A DNA stretch of 64,000 bases from Piscicola geometra. Taxonomy: Eukaryota > Annelida > Clitellata > Hirudinida > Piscicolidae. The DNA is taken from NCBI GenBank assembly GCA_943735955.1, contig OX030964.1, positions 2,519,961 to 2,583,960 on the forward strand, in the 5' to 3' direction. A model generated the notes under the pieces. It saw only the letters and a program-made list of their open reading frames with translations, searched no databases and was not told where the DNA came from. The position numbers and the translations under genes are program-made. Below, in pieces: positions 12,127 to 25,096 of the stretch; position 1 is the first letter of the stretch, and every line of letters begins with the position of its first letter.

Positions 12127-12221
12127 GCATCAAGAACAAGGAAGATATAGAAGACTTCTGGTGGATGGTGCTGCAAAATGATGTCTGCGTCATCGTCATG
12201 CTGACACCATTACTTGAGACA

Positions 12222-12285
12222 ATCAATCAATCAATCAATCAAATAGATTTCTATAGCGCTCTTTCTTCAAATTCAAGAGCGCTCA
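12222..12285 (-). mobile_element. Truncated LINE 3' tail inserted in a PTP exon
   Basis: A 64-bp insertion flanked by the 5-bp duplication AGACA (12217-12221 and 12286-12290). In reverse it reads GAGCGCTCTTGAATTTGAAG then AGAGCGCTATAG and ends in (TTGA)n, the same 3' hairpin tail seen at 63686 and, in part, at 20921. The 69 nt added including the duplication keep the exon frame open. Confidence 0.85.
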
Positions 12286-12922
12286 AGACAAAGATCGTGA
12301 GTGAGGGATTGAGACTGGAGGAGTAATTGATGCTTTCCTTCTAATAGAATTTTAAAATGTCTAATGAATGGGTTTTTTCTAATAGGTTTTTCCACTTTCC
12401 AGCTATTCGGATTTTATTAGTCAGTTACAATAAACTTTTGAATAAGAGAAAAATCTTGGCAGTTGATGTTTAATTATTTAATAAGTTATTTGAGTACCTT
12501 AAAAATGGCTTTAAATACTTCAAATATGAAACCAATCATTGGCAGGTCAAATGCCAGCAATGTTGGCTCGATGATGGATCTGAAGTACGTATAGGCACCA
12601 ATATATTGAAACCATTTATGAGGAATTAATAGTAAAAACTAAATATATTTACATAAAAAAGAAAAAAGAAATATTTATAATTTTGACGTGTCTTCTCAAA
12701 AGACAATCTTACCACCACACACGACCACCATGCCAGGTGTTTGGAGAAGTGAAGGTAACTCTTGGAGAAGTGACAAGGGGCCTGACTACGAGTTCAGAAG
12801 CATCGTCGTCACCGATGTTCTTTCATATTATAAATCTTATTTTAGTTTGTTTTAAATTTCAATAAGTGTAATTTCTAAGCGTGTGTTCGAACTTTATTAA
12901 CAATGATGGTTTGAATATAACG

Positions 12923-13290
<368 letters not shown>

Positions 13291-14525
13291 ACAGACGAAG
13301 ACTGGTAAGAGCTGCAGTGTGAGGCAGTTGCATCACCAGCACTGGCCTGAGCATGGAGTGGCATCGAACATTGTAAGCCTTCTGAACATGAGGCACAGGA
13401 TCGCACAGCTGGTTAAGTAGCAAAAGAGAACCGTCTCCGTGCTTGTTCATGGCAGGTTCTTAGTCGTTCACTCTTTTGTTTTCAAAGATTCTTTGTTCCT
13501 TTTTATTTTGTTCAAGTGATAATAAATTATTACTCAGTCTGATGAGATAAAAAAAACATTTATTCGTTTTAGAACTATAATTATAAAAGATAAATGAATA
13601 ATAATAATGATACAAAGATAATAATCTCTGCCAGTGCTGGAGTGGGAAGGACGGGCACCATGGTTGCCATTGACATTCTGCTGGAGGAGGGCAAGCAGAC
13701 AGGCTTTGTGGACCCTCCCACGTGTCTGAGGCAGTTGAGAAGACAACGCAACAAGATGGTCGAGACGGAGGTAGGTGGTGGTGCTTTGTAGATGCCACAG
13801 GGAATATTCATGTGTTGTGATATTTAAATATAAAGGCTAACTTTATGTTAGAAATCTAAAAACGAAAACTTCTAGAAATTGTTTAGGAATTCCAATGTTA
13901 CAAGTATTCCTCCCCAGGATCAGTTCCTCTTTTGCTACCGAGTGTTGGCGGCGTGGACAAAGATGGGAGACACTACGGTGTTCAAGAGAGGCGGTGGAGA
14001 GTTGAAGCACTTCATGAATCAGAGCAAGCTCCACAGCGCCTTGCAGAAGCAGATTCAGGTGCTCTCAAAATATGAAAGTGCTTTGAAGTTTCTTCATAAA
14101 ATATCTACACAATACTTTAAGCTCAACCGCAAATAAATACTCTGCAGATAAATAATTCAGTTTTAAATTACGTTTAATAACATTATTTATGAAACGTTTT
14201 TTTAAAATAAATATTTCAATAAAATATTTAAACAGTTAATTGAGGAAACCTCTTCACGGACCCAAGACGTTGGAAGTATGGCGTTGATGTTTAAGATTCG
14301 ACACGTTAATTTTGAAAATGTTACATAATGAAATAAATATATTTAATTAAACGTTTCTACTTTTAAAATGTTTATTCATGAATGTACAGAAACAAAAACG
14401 GAAAAAGAATCTTTCAACTTCGAAAACTATCCGGTAAAGGTAGTTCGACATTCGTTCTCTTTAATTATTACATAAAAAAACATTCCCAAGCACCTCCACC
14501 ACCCTCAAAACCACCGCCACAACAG

Positions 14526-16039
14526 AGCTTCGGCAGAGCAGGGGCATTCAGACTACAGCTCATTGAAGACGTGAGCACAAAGTCGTCCTTGTTGGACGTC
14601 ATCGTCGAGTGCTGCTTCGTGCTGGTGCTGGGAGAGCGATGCAGGGTGAGCAGTGGCTGAGTTTAACTTGCGAGAATTTAGTTAGACGCAGCCGTTTTTA
14701 TGTGTTATAATCTTTATATACTTTTATTTATTAATTATTATATCGATTTAAGTGTAATTGACAAAAGATATAAAATAATAATAATAAATTTTTGATATTT
14801 TAAAAATAAGTGATCTTCAAACTTTTCGGCTTACGCGACGTCAATAATACTCGTTATCAGATTTAATTGCATTCTTTTGTAAGGAAGCGCATGAAACACT
14901 AAACATCCAAGCATTGCACCGACAACAGATCGGCTTTGAACGACTGTTGCCCGCTGAGGAACTAAGAATGCCTTACAAGGGAGTGCGTTTGGTGAGGAAG
15001 GATGCTGGCGATGCCTATGCTTTGTTGAGCGAGAGAGAAGAGCAACAAGACGCTCACAGAAACGTTCATTTTTATGTTAGTAGTTAATTAATAGTTATTA
15101 TTTTATTTTATTTGTTGATAAAGGAAGGCACAAAACCTTCAAATTTAACAGTATTTTGAGACCGAAAGATCTAAAGCTATTCAAACGTTTTATTTTACGA
15201 TAAGAGCAATAAAAAATGTAAAAAAAAGAAATGTCAATTATTTGCTTTTTAAAATCAGAAAAGTTTGACAAACGATCCAAAAATATAAAACATACAGACT
15301 AACTCTCTGGTCCAGCAGAGAGAAGTTGGGTTGTGTTGTGACAGTTCGGGTTTGGAGACCTGTTACAAACACCTCAGTGGTCTCTTGAGGAACCCCAACC
15401 AGCCCCCAGTGCTCGTCCTCTACTCGTTGGTGCTCTCAAGTTTTAACGAAACATGCTAATTTATAAAAATATCTTTTTCTTTTATGCTTAAATATTATGA
15501 TTTTATAAATATTTAAAAAAACTGATAAATTTAAAATAGAAAAATTAATTATTTACTTATTATGATATATTAGAATATAAAACTGTTTTAACTTTCAGCG
15601 ACTTAATATAAAACAATGAACATTATAACACAGAGATGACGAGAGACAAGAGTGTCTGTGGAGTCTGGTGAAGATGCACCTGATGGAGATGGAAGAGACG
15701 CATGGAGAGGTGGATGTGTTGCAGGCAGTCTACCATATCCACAGCCAACAAGCCACGCTTTCCACTCCAGCCTACTCCAACACCACTCCTTCCAACCTCC
15801 ATCTCGACGTTCCTTCTTACAAATCTGCATACACTTTCGCTTCGCAATTGTTGAATGAAAACCTCCCTAGCGGCGAATACGACACCTTAATGCTAATTCA
15901 CTGCCAAGCCGATGATTCCCACAAAGAAGATGTAGAGCGCACTTACTACAACCAAACCGTTGAGCACCCATACACAAGTCTTGTGTCTAGGAACTTCAAA
16001 AGCAAAAGCATCCATCCTCCAAAGAGGCAGGCAAGCTGA
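14526..16039 (+). pseudogene. RPTP copy 1, degenerate second phosphatase domain D2
   Basis: Four exon-like blocks, all also present in copy 2, read as a diverged D2. 14526-14645 (40 codons) has LLDVIVECCFVLVLGER, like the FWRMI-E-VVML segment. 14884-15075 (64 codons) has LLPAEELRMPYKGVRLVRKD. 15316-15429 (38 codons) ends PPVLVLYS, where an active D2 would have a VVHCS P-loop start, so the cysteine position reads tyrosine. About 15624-16039 has KMHLMEMEETHGEVDVLQAV, like the last PTP helices, then a Ser/Thr-rich tail and stop. Phases are 0-0 for the first three; the join to the last is unclear. D2 domains of known RPTPs are often inactive. The D2 assignment is by position and weak similarity. 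Confidence 0.5.
14810..14868 (+). mobile_element. SINE family 2, 3' fragment
   Basis: Matches the 3' part of the tRNA-derived element at 42136 and the tail at 31567 (GTGATCTT...TTACGCGACGTCAATAATAC). The same fragment lies at the homologous intron position in copy 2 (34808), so it predates the duplication. Confidence 0.65.
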
Positions 16040-17589
16040 GCTAGGAAGAGTTGTGCTATGCCAGACGTGGTTGCTGGTTGTGTGACTATAAAACACCAAT
16101 ATCATCGCATAAATACTACTTTTAAATATTAAAAAATTCCCTGGGTGGCCATCAGGCCTTTATCTCACGAAAACTTTTATATATCAACACAGAACATAGA
16201 GATTCCACTAAAATAACACTAACATGTCACAAATTCTGGGGAAAATAGAGCAACATTAGACTTTAATTACACTTTTAAATCTCTACACCTATTATATTCG
16301 GAATTCTGAGAACTTCATGGAAAGGATGCTGAAACTGTGCAAAGACAGCTCAAATTCACATCAACAAGTTTACGTGCAGATCATTCTCACACCAATACAT
16401 GTTTCAAACTGAATGAACTCTTTTGTGCCACAATCCTTCAGCCGACTAGCATTATATGTTCGATGATGCTCTGACTCTGCCAGTTACTTCATAAGATGCA
16501 GAAAGAGCAATTTATAAACTTCGGCTTATAATAATTCATTTTAGGTCAATTGCATCTGCTTGTCGTTTGCTAAGCTTGTTTGGGAATATCTGCTACCAAA
16601 ACAGCTAATGCACTTCTTACAGTAAATGAAATGGTGAAAAGATTTCAACAAACTCATTGAAAAATTATTTTGTAACTGAGAACACATCAAAATTTAGTTG
16701 AAACTAAATATTTTTTAAAATCATAGACTGTTTAGGATCTCATATCAAACTTATTAAAAAATTTTCCCTTAGTTTGAAAAATGATGACGTAACTCTAAGA
16801 ATACTATGGAACTTAGTTTGTAGTTTTTCTTTTTAATCCTTAATAAACTATCTTAATTTCTTTGTTAATTATAATTCGTAGTTTTTATTTAGCGAATTTA
16901 TCGCCGCTACCCGAAAAAAAAAATTACCATGAATTTCACATTTAGACTTGCAATATATGGTTATAATAATAAACTAAGCAAAATTGAAAACAATTATTTA
17001 ATAAGTTTTAATGGGGCAAAATGGTGCGAAAACGCAACGTGAGCGGGAAGTGTGATATAATTCTGTGCAGTAAGAAATCATAAATAAATTGATTCAAACG
17101 ACATTTATTAAAATCATAAATAAATTTCAATTTCAAATAGTTCGATAAAATTATTCCTTCTTATTATTTTATTAGTTATAATTATAATAATTGTTATTTT
17201 AATTACAACAAAGCAAATTATTTAACGTGAATTTCAACAACACTCATAAACTGTCGTGCTGTTTAAAAGACGACACTGACAATGAATTTATCTTTATTAT
17301 AACTTTATAATCAATCTATGAGAGGTTAAAAAATTATATTTTCTCAATAAAAGTGTGAATCATTTGCGGTTTAGAATTTTTTTCGAAATATAAAAATCAA
17401 CATCCATTTACAAAATTCAACTTTTAATTTTAAATTTATAAATTTCATAATACAAGTTATAAACAAATATACATTGGAAATTTTTTTTTTGCCTCAGTGT
17501 ATGTTTAGATAACATAAAATATCCTCTCTGCCTGTCCTCCGACCCTCTCCCCACAGCTCGTTTACTCCAATTTTCAAAAAAACCCCTTT

Positions 17590-17800
17590 GAATCTCTGAC
17601 TGACTGGCAAACTCTTCTGCTAGCCTTTTTAAATCCGACTGTCAAATATATCCTGATGTGCATGACAAACGGCTAGTGAATTTAAACGAGGCTGTGTCAT
17701 ATTTGAACGCAACCAAGTCTTAAGACGCCGCAAAGCACTAAAAGATCTTTCTGCAGTACATGACGTTGCTGGACACCCAAGCATCAACCTACCGCCGCTA
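17590..17800 (-). pseudogene. hAT transposase C-terminal remnant (second family)
   Basis: Minus-strand reading has CTAERSFSALRRLKTWLRS followed by MTQPRLNSLAVCHAHQDIF and a stop, a near-textbook hAT dimerisation region (ERSFS-LRRLK-WLRS-M-RL-LA). It is clearly different in sequence from the family at 7392. It lies between two pieces of that family. Confidence 0.85.
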
Positions 17801-18004
17801 GGCAAAATTGAAACAAATTATTTTATAAGTTTTAATGGGGCAAAATGTTGCAAAAACACAACGTGAGTGGGAAGTGCGATACAATTCTATGCAAAAAAGA
17901 ATCATAAATAAATTGATTCAAACCACATTTATAAAATATAAATAAATTTCAATTGCAAATAGTTCGATAAATTTTTTAATTCTAATTATTATATTATTTA
18001 TAAA

Positions 18005-18195
18005 GCAGGCTGGCTTAGATGGTAAGTCGTTAGACCTGCAACTTAAAGGTTGCCAGTTCGAATCCCTGTTCAGCCAACCGTGAGCTATCATATACCTAGT
18101 GTATATGATGCGGTGTTTCACGACTTATGTCGTGTGAGTGGCGCTTCAGTTGCGTGCCCGGGTGATATACAAAACTGAAATTTATTTATTTATTA
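18005..18195 (+). mobile_element. tRNA-derived SINE (family 1) inside a hAT relic
   Basis: Full SINE copy with head TGGCTTAGATGGTAAGTCG, B-box AGTTCGAATCCC and tail GATATACAAAACTGAAATTT then (TTTA)n. The hAT relic sequence resumes on its far side (TTTAACGTGAATTACAATAG), so the SINE is younger. Confidence 0.9.
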
Positions 18196-18459
18196 TAATT
18201 ATTATTATTTTAGTTTTAAAAATTAAAAATATTTAACGTGAATTACAATAGCACACTCATAAACTGTCGTGCTGTAGCAAAATAAATAAATAAAAAATAA
18301 TTCATGAAAATAAAATTTCAAATTTATTGTACAAAAAAGATGAAATAACTCGGTATTAAAGCAACAAATGCAACAGCGGCGGTATATGGGTTAAACAATT
18401 AGTTGTTTCTCCAAATTTGAGCTCTCCCTCTCGAGCATTTTTTGCTGGTTGCGCCCCTG

Positions 18460-18545
18460 GTTGAAAAGCACTATTAGTGCAAACCAACTCAATGGATTGG
18501 CCATGTTGAGCATTCATCGTCAATGGGTTCCAAAAACAATAAACA
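18460..18545 (+). pseudogene. hAT transposase fragment next to a hAT terminus
   Basis: The plus frame reads LKSTISANQLNGLAMLSIHR, the terminal helix of the hAT dimerisation domain. It starts immediately after the CCCCTG end of the relic at 16139-18459, as if that element had inserted into an older hAT gene. No other part of this transposase is seen. Confidence 0.7.
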
Positions 18546-18974
18546 ACTTATCAAAGAACTCATTTCGAAGCTTGCCAGTACACTTCGAAAAGCTTCTTTT
18601 TAAAGAATCCTTTTCAGTATATTATGTAAATAAACCTTTTTTATTTAAAAAAATTAATGTTTTAATAAGTAAAAAGCATATTATTATATTTTCTTTTTTT
18701 AATGATGCAATCGTTTTTTAGTAAATTTAAAAAATGAATTTTTTTAAATTCTTTCGTTCAATAAAACGAAACTTTTATCAAAAAATGATAGTGTCTGAAC
18801 ATATGAATGTCCGAACAATCTGGAATTTAACGGAAAAAATCTAAATAAATATATTAATTTGAGGAAGTTTTTTTCAATTTAAGTTGAGCAGACAAATTGA
18901 GAATGTACAACTTCGATTCCAATCTTACCCGAGTCATCAAACACCCCTTCGATAAAGCCCCAGTGCCGTCAGTT

Positions 18975-21165
18975 TCAACGGATGTAGGATAAAAAGCCTT
19001 CGGATAAAATACCTTCTACAAAAAGCCTCCCGGAAAAAAAACCTCTTGGAGAAAAAGTCTCTCGGAGAAAAAGTCTCTTTGTTGATATTTTAGTAAAAAT
19101 AAAACGGACTTTTCATATAAAAAACGGAATTTTTTTATTATTTCGCGTCACAATTTTAAATAAATAAAACAAACTATATTTTTTTGAAATTTCATAATTA
19201 ATACGAACTATAACTATAACTATAACGGACTTTATTTTTTTTATAGATTCGTTTCACAACTTTAAATAAATAAAACGGACTTTATTTTTTTAAAGACATA
19301 ATTAAAACGGACTATATTTTTTCAAATACATAATTAAAACGGACTATATTTTTATAAATACATAGTTAAAACGAACTTTAATTTATCAAATACAATAAAA
19401 CTTATTGATAAACGGATAAAAAGTCTTCAGAATAAAAAGTCTTCAAGATAAAAAGTCTTCAGGATAAAAAGTCTTCAGGATAAAAAGTCTTCACGATAAA
19501 AAGTCTTCAGGATAAAAAGTCTTCACGATAAAAAGTCTTCAGGATAAAAAGTCTTCACGATAAAAAGTCTTCACGATAAAAAGTCTTTAGGATAAAAAGT
19601 CTTCACGATAAAAAGTCTTCACGATAAAAAGTCTTCAGGATAAAAATTCTTCAGGATAAAAAGTCTTCACGATAAAAAGTCTTCCAGATTAAAATTCTTC
19701 AGAAAAAAAAGTTTTAGGAATAAAAAGTTTTCACGATAAAAAGTCTTCACGATAAAAAGTCTTCACGATAAAAAGTCTTCACGATAAAAAGTCTTCACGA
19801 TAAAAAGTCTTCACGATAAAAAGTCTTCACGATAAAAAGTCTTTAGGATAAAAAGTTTTCAGAATAAAAAGTCTTCAGAATAAAAAGTTTTCAGGAAAAA
19901 AAGTCTTTAAGATAAAAAGTCTTCAGGATAACAAATCTTCAGAATAGAAAGTCTTCAGTCGTCAAACCAAATGATTAAAAAGAGGAATCAACAACAACCA
20001 AGTCTTCAAGATAAAAAGTCTTCAGAATAAAAAATCTTCAGGATAAAAAGTTTTTAGGATAAACAATTTTCCAGAAAAAAAACGTAAAAAATTAAATTTT
20101 TAGGAAAGATAGGTGATTAATACGTGATCCTTAAAACTTAAAGAATAGAATATGATACTTTTATCTAATTTTTGCTATATTTTTTTTGTTCAATCTAGAA
20201 TTAGCATTTGAACAAATTTGACTTGGCTGTTGTTGTTTCGTCACTTTAACCATGAGGAAATAATGTTTAAGGAAGAATACGTGATCCTTAAAACTAAAAG
20301 ATTGAAATTTTATATTTTTATCTAATGTTTGCTCATTTTTTTTTAAATCTGGAAATAGTATTTGAATAAATTTGACTTGGTTGTTGTTGATTCCTCACTT
20401 TAATCATTTGGTTTGACGACTGAAGACTTTCTATTCTGAAGATTTGTTATCCTGAAAACTTTTTATCTTAAAGACTTTTTTTCCTGAAAACTCTTTATCT
20501 TGAAGACATTTTATCCTGAAGACTTTTTATCCTGAAGACTTTTTATCCTGAAGACTTTTTATTCTGAAGACTTTTTGTTCTTAAGACTTTTTATCCTAAA
20601 GACTTTTTATCCTGAAGACTTTTTATCCTGAAGACTTTTTATCCTGAAGACTTATTATCTTGAAGACTTTTCATCCTGAAGACTTTTTATCTTGCAAACT
20701 TTTTATCTTGAAGACTTTTTATCCTGAAGACTTTTTATCCGTTTACTAATAATTTGTACTGTTTTTGATAAATCGTTTTAGTTATGTATTTTTAAAAAAT
20801 ATAGTCCGTTTTATTTATTTGAAATTGTGAAACGAATCTATAAAAAAATAAAGTCCATTATAATTATAATTAAAGTTTGTTTTAATTATTAAATTTTTTT
20901 ACAATTAGTCCGTTTTATTTATTTAATCAATCTATCAATCAATCAAATCAATTTCTATTGCGCTCTTTCCTCAAATTGTGAAACGAATCTTTAAAAAAAT
21001 CCGTTTTTTATATAAAAAGTCCGTTTTATTTAGACTAAAATATCAACAAGGAGACTTTTTCTCCGAGAGGCTTTTTTCTCCAAGAGGTTTTTTCCGGGAG
21101 GTTTTTTGTAGAAGGTATTTTATCCAAAGGCTTTTTCTCCGAGAGGCTTTTTGTCCGTTCCCCGG
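18975..21165. repeat. Foldback-like long inverted repeat with 16-bp internal tandem repeats
   Basis: The left arm (from AGCCTTCGGATAAAATACC at about 18995) and right arm (to GGTATTTTATCCAAAGGCT at about 21133) are inverted copies. From the ends inward both carry matching GGAGAAAAAGTCTC blocks, then AATAAAACGGACTTT blocks, then long tandem arrays of a 16-bp unit: AAAGTCTTCACGATAA at about 19409-20060 and its reverse complement at about 20410-20740. The centre (20100-20390) holds two direct copies of about 165 bp around GTGATCCTTAAAAC. Layout recalls Foldback (FB) elements, whose long termini are made of short tandem repeats. No transposase is encoded. The right arm carries a short LINE tail at 20921-20976. 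Confidence 0.85.
20921..20976 (-). mobile_element. Short LINE 3' tail
   Basis: AATCAATCAAATCAATTTCT followed by ATTGCGCTCTTTCCTC matches, on the minus strand, the tail found at 12222 and 63686. It interrupts the right arm of the inverted repeat between two stretches of arm sequence. Confidence 0.75.
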
Positions 21166-21764
21166 TAAATTTAATTTTTGTGGGCTTAATTTTTTTAAAT
21201 ATTAAAAAATGAAAAAATTGCAAAGTTTATTTATTTATTTTTACAATTCATGTTTTAAATAATAATGTAATTATTTAATCATATGTTTACTAAAAGTTAA
21301 TTTACTAAGAATTGAAAAATTAGTTTTATACATAAGAAAATGGACATAGATATAGTAATATACTGTAAAACTTCAAAAGACTGCGACCAGAGATTTTTTT
21401 ATAGATATTCTAAGATATCCAATCTTAGTTGATGAAGCCCTTCAAGAGCCTCTTTAACTTGTTGGGAACTAGGGAGGACTTAGTTTCATTAGTTACTTTT
21501 TTCATGTTCATCATTATGTTTTAAATAAAATTTATACAGACTATATTTTAAATTTGTTTTATTTTATTCAATAAAATGTTTTCATATGGAAACAACTATG
21601 TATTTTTATTACAAAGCTAGACATTGACAATGCAATGGTGGCTTCGTTATACATTTCTATTGCATTTAATATTTATTTAAAGTATGGAGTATCAATGAAA
21701 TAGAGATTCCCATACTTAGTAGTTTGTTGAAGTATAATTGTTTATAAATCTAATCCCAATAAAT

Positions 21765-21937
21765 TGTATTCCTGTTTTTCCTGTTCCCGATTTAAAAGTT
21801 GATTCCCGTTCTCATTTTTTCCCGTACTCGATTTAAAAGTTGATTCCCGTTCCCGACCCGAAAACCTATTCCCGGTTCCCGACTTTTCCCGTCCCGAAAT
21901 TACTTTTCATGGGAGTCCCGCGGGTACCCGGTCTGAC
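21765..21937. mobile_element. Fragment of MITE with AGGTCAGACCGGGTACCC terminus
   Basis: Repeated TTCCCGTTCCCGA-type motifs lead to the terminus GGGTACCCGGTCTGACCTCTA at about 21917-21937, one base longer than the core seen elsewhere. A related element with both ends lies at 57073-57346 and a partial one near 37550-37600. TAGAGG-type ends occur in some hAT elements, but no target duplication could be fixed here. Confidence 0.55.
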
Positions 21938-21943
21938 CTCTAA

Positions 21944-22038
21944 TATGATAGTTCACGGATGGCTAAACAGGGATTCGAACTGGTGACCTTTTAAGTTGCA
22001 GGTCCAACGACTTTACAATCTAAGCCAACCCGCTCGCC
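21944..22038 (-). mobile_element. tRNA-derived SINE (family 1), head only
   Basis: Reverse-oriented tRNA-like half of the SINE, from ATATGATAGTTCACGG to CCAACCCGCTCGCC. The body and tail are missing. Confidence 0.8.
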
Positions 22039-22333
22039 AATAACTGTTACTGAATACACCAACGAGTAACTAAAAACCCCACCATCACAATCTACCAGAT
22101 CTCTCGGAATTTCCGCCATGGCAAAATTATCGTGGATTTTTTAATTGCCAAAACAAACACCATCATCATCAGCACCATCGCAATAAAATAGATAAAAAGG
22201 TCTTTAGGGATTAAAATGCTTTGCGCCGTTCTAATCAAATTATTATTTTAAATTTAAGACTTCCACTGACACATCATCATCGTCAACATCATCATTATCA
22301 TTATTATTATTTTACCCCTCAAAAAAAATATAC

Positions 22334-22425
22334 CGTATGTATCATATGATGCGGTGTTTCACGACTTATGTCGTGTGAGTGGCGCTTCAGTTGCGTGCCC
22401 AGGCGCTATACAAAACTGACATTTT
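22334..22425 (+). mobile_element. SINE (family 1) 3' half
   Basis: ATGATGCGGTGTTTCACGAC through GGCGCTATACAAAACTGACA then a T-run: the body and tail without the tRNA head, as expected of a 5'-truncated insertion. Confidence 0.8.
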
Positions 22426-22671
22426 TTAAATTTTTATTGTTGTTACTATTAATTTCATATGTTAGATGTGTTGTGAAAGGGGGGCGGGGTGAAGTTATGA
22501 AAGAGCAAAGATCTTTCAGAAACTTTTGGGGAAATTTAGTAAGATTTTATTTTTTAAAGTTTTATTTACAATTTTTTTTTGTAATTAATTAATGCATAAG
22601 TCGCATGCTGGATGAACCGGTTAAATACAATCATATGGAAGTGAATCGTCTGGGATTGTGTTATAGATGGT

Positions 22672-23316
<645 letters not shown>

Positions 23317-23318
23317 GA

Positions 23319-23434
23319 TTTTATTTCTTGAAATAAATCAAACTGTTGAGTTTATAAACTTGTTTTGATACGAATATTTTATTTCTTGAAATAAATCAAA
23401 CTGTTGAGTTTATAAACTTGTTTTGATACGAATA
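23319..23434. repeat. 58-bp perfect tandem duplication
   Basis: TTATTTCTTGAAATAAATCA and the bases following it occur twice head to tail with a 58-bp period, directly after the TAG repeat. No gene content. Confidence 0.9.
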
Positions 23435-23469
23435 TTTAAGTAAGCAATGAAAAGTTTTATTCTAAACAG

Positions 23470-23672
23470 CTTTAACTATAACTTCACATACTCACAATGT
23501 ACTAATATGTAAAAATACTTTTTTACGCTATGTTTGACGATTATGTTCGCATCAAAACAAGAGTTTTCAAATGTTTTTTTTAAGTGGAGGGTCCACATTA
23601 AGGCAGACCCCCTCGCAGTGGGGAAACAGGGAGGTTCGGACCCCAGAACCCCCACAGGATCGCCGCCCATGA
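23470..23672 (-). mobile_element. Dispersed repeat with GGGCGGCGATCCTGTGGGGG end
   Basis: Minus-strand copy of a repeat whose end reads GGCGGCGATCCTG then a G-run and CTGGGGTCC. Related copies lie at 58100-58860 and 60688-61027. The last has a probable 9-bp target duplication. Confidence 0.65.
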
Positions 23673-23939
23673 TCTAATCAGAAAGTAATTTAAGGAATCT
23701 ACTTCTATATGCAAATACTTCGCTTTAGCTTCTAGTTTAATTCAACTCTTTTACTTTTGAAAACCACCAGCCTTTGACTCATAGACAATGTGTCATTCAA
23801 ATGTCAAGAGGCAAAGCTACACAGCTGACACTTAACAGCTTTGAAGCAGATCTAGAAAGACAAACCCAAAATGTTCAAGATAAAAAGCTGTAATACTTCT
23901 TGTTTTTACTTCTCAATAAAAGATCTAATAGATCTAAGC

Positions 23940-24901
23940 ATGGAGATCGAAGAAAAGTGGAATGATTTCAGCATTCCAGACCCTCTTTCCAGCGTCTCGA
24001 TCGGAGTTGAAGACAAACTTCTCCACGTGGACAAAGAAGTGCTTGCAATGTGGTCTCCTGTTTTTCAATCGATGTTCACTTCTGACTTCATGGAAAGGAA
24101 TGAACAAAAGGTTGAACTTCCCGGGAAGAAGGTAGAAGATGTAATTGAGCTTCTGCAGTGTATTTACCCGCCTATGAAGCCTGTGACAGGTTAGGGGAAA
24201 GGTGGATTGCGAATGGAAACAGGAGGAAACAGTGGATGTAGAGATAAAGTAACCACGTTTGTATTGCATCATACTACATCCTCATTTCATCACTCATTCA
24301 CCACTTCCACTGCCACTGCCACCTTCCCCACAGACTCCAATGTGGATATTCTTTTGCCTCTGGTGGAAGAATATCAGATAGAAGAAATTAAGAAGAAGTG
24401 TGAAGGTTTTTTTCTGCCACCAAATCTGCTTTTTATTTATAAAGAGTACCTACTTTCAAAGCCTTCATCTCTGCCCATTCTTTCATCACTCATTCCCTCA
24501 TTTCCACTAACCACACAGAAGTCCTTCTCGCCAAGAAAGGCAGCTTGGAATTGTTGCTATTGGCACAGCAATATGGTCTCCACCAGTTGAAGACAAAGTG
24601 TGTTGAGGAGGTATGGGTGTGTTGGATGGTTGAGGGAGGGAGAAAGATAATAAGGGAATTAAAAATAAAATTGTAACTTTTAAACAAACAGTATTGCTTT
24701 ACTTATTTTATCAGATTCTTTTTCAATCTATCACCTTTCAACCACAAAATTATATTTCAATAAAATACATAAACCATAAGCATGTCATCCCCAAGGTGAA
24801 ACTTCTGAAACTATCCGATATGGAAAAAGATCCTTGCTTTGGCAAGCTCGATCCTAAAACCGTCAACTCTATTCTTAAGCTGAAGGTTGCTGCCTCAGAA
24901 G
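23940..24901 (+). CDS. BTB/POZ domain protein unit 1
   Basis: Four exons. 23940-24189 has VEDKLLHVDKEVLAMWSPVF, FTSDF and ELPGKKVEDVIELLQCIYP, the BTB core (HK-VL---SPVF---F). 24334-24405 has LLPLVEEYQIEEIKKKCE. 24519-24610 has ELLLLAQQYGLHQLKTKCVEE, a BACK-like helix pair. 24796 to about 24901 has VKLLKLSDMEKDPCFGKLD. Introns are GT-AG with phases 1, 1, 0. The start ATG at 23940 was chosen because it precedes the conserved region; the frame is open back to an ATG at 23871. BTB domains mediate dimerisation and often recruit substrates to cullin-3 ligases; no MATH or Kelch partner was found. The GTGAGT donor that ends the fourth exon in unit 2 reads ATGAGT here, which may disable this copy. 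Confidence 0.75.
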
Positions 24902-25096
24902 GTAGGCTTGATCTCCATATGCTGAAGGTGGCTGCCTCAGAAAAGATGAGTAGGAAGTTGAGTTGAATAGTGAAATAGAACGTATGAAACTTTTGGAAGA
25001 AAATGAAGGAGGGGATGTGAAAGATGCAGAATTCAACTTCTAATTTATTTCTTTTTTTTCCATTCATCATAACCATCCTGCAAGCTATATTTACAG

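Larger units (their letters stand above)
16139..18459 (+). mobile_element. hAT relics (family of 7392), composite
   Basis: 16139-17470 is an inverted copy of the interior of the hAT at 7392-9428, including a decayed transposase C-terminus (16490-16700, with NEMVKRFQQ). 17803-18459 is a second overlapping copy carrying the right end GCTGGTTGCGCCCCTG at 18444-18459. The two are separated by another hAT fragment, and the second contains a SINE at 18005. No intact open frame remains. Confidence 0.8.

Noticed and set aside
14382..14525. Upstream coding part of the exon at 14526
   Set aside because: The frame is open but diverges between copies 1 and 2 with indels, whereas 14526-14645 is conserved in frame; the AG acceptor marks the true start.
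19409..20060. CRISPR-like repeat array in the foldback element
   Set aside because: No unique spacers; tandem 16-bp units only.
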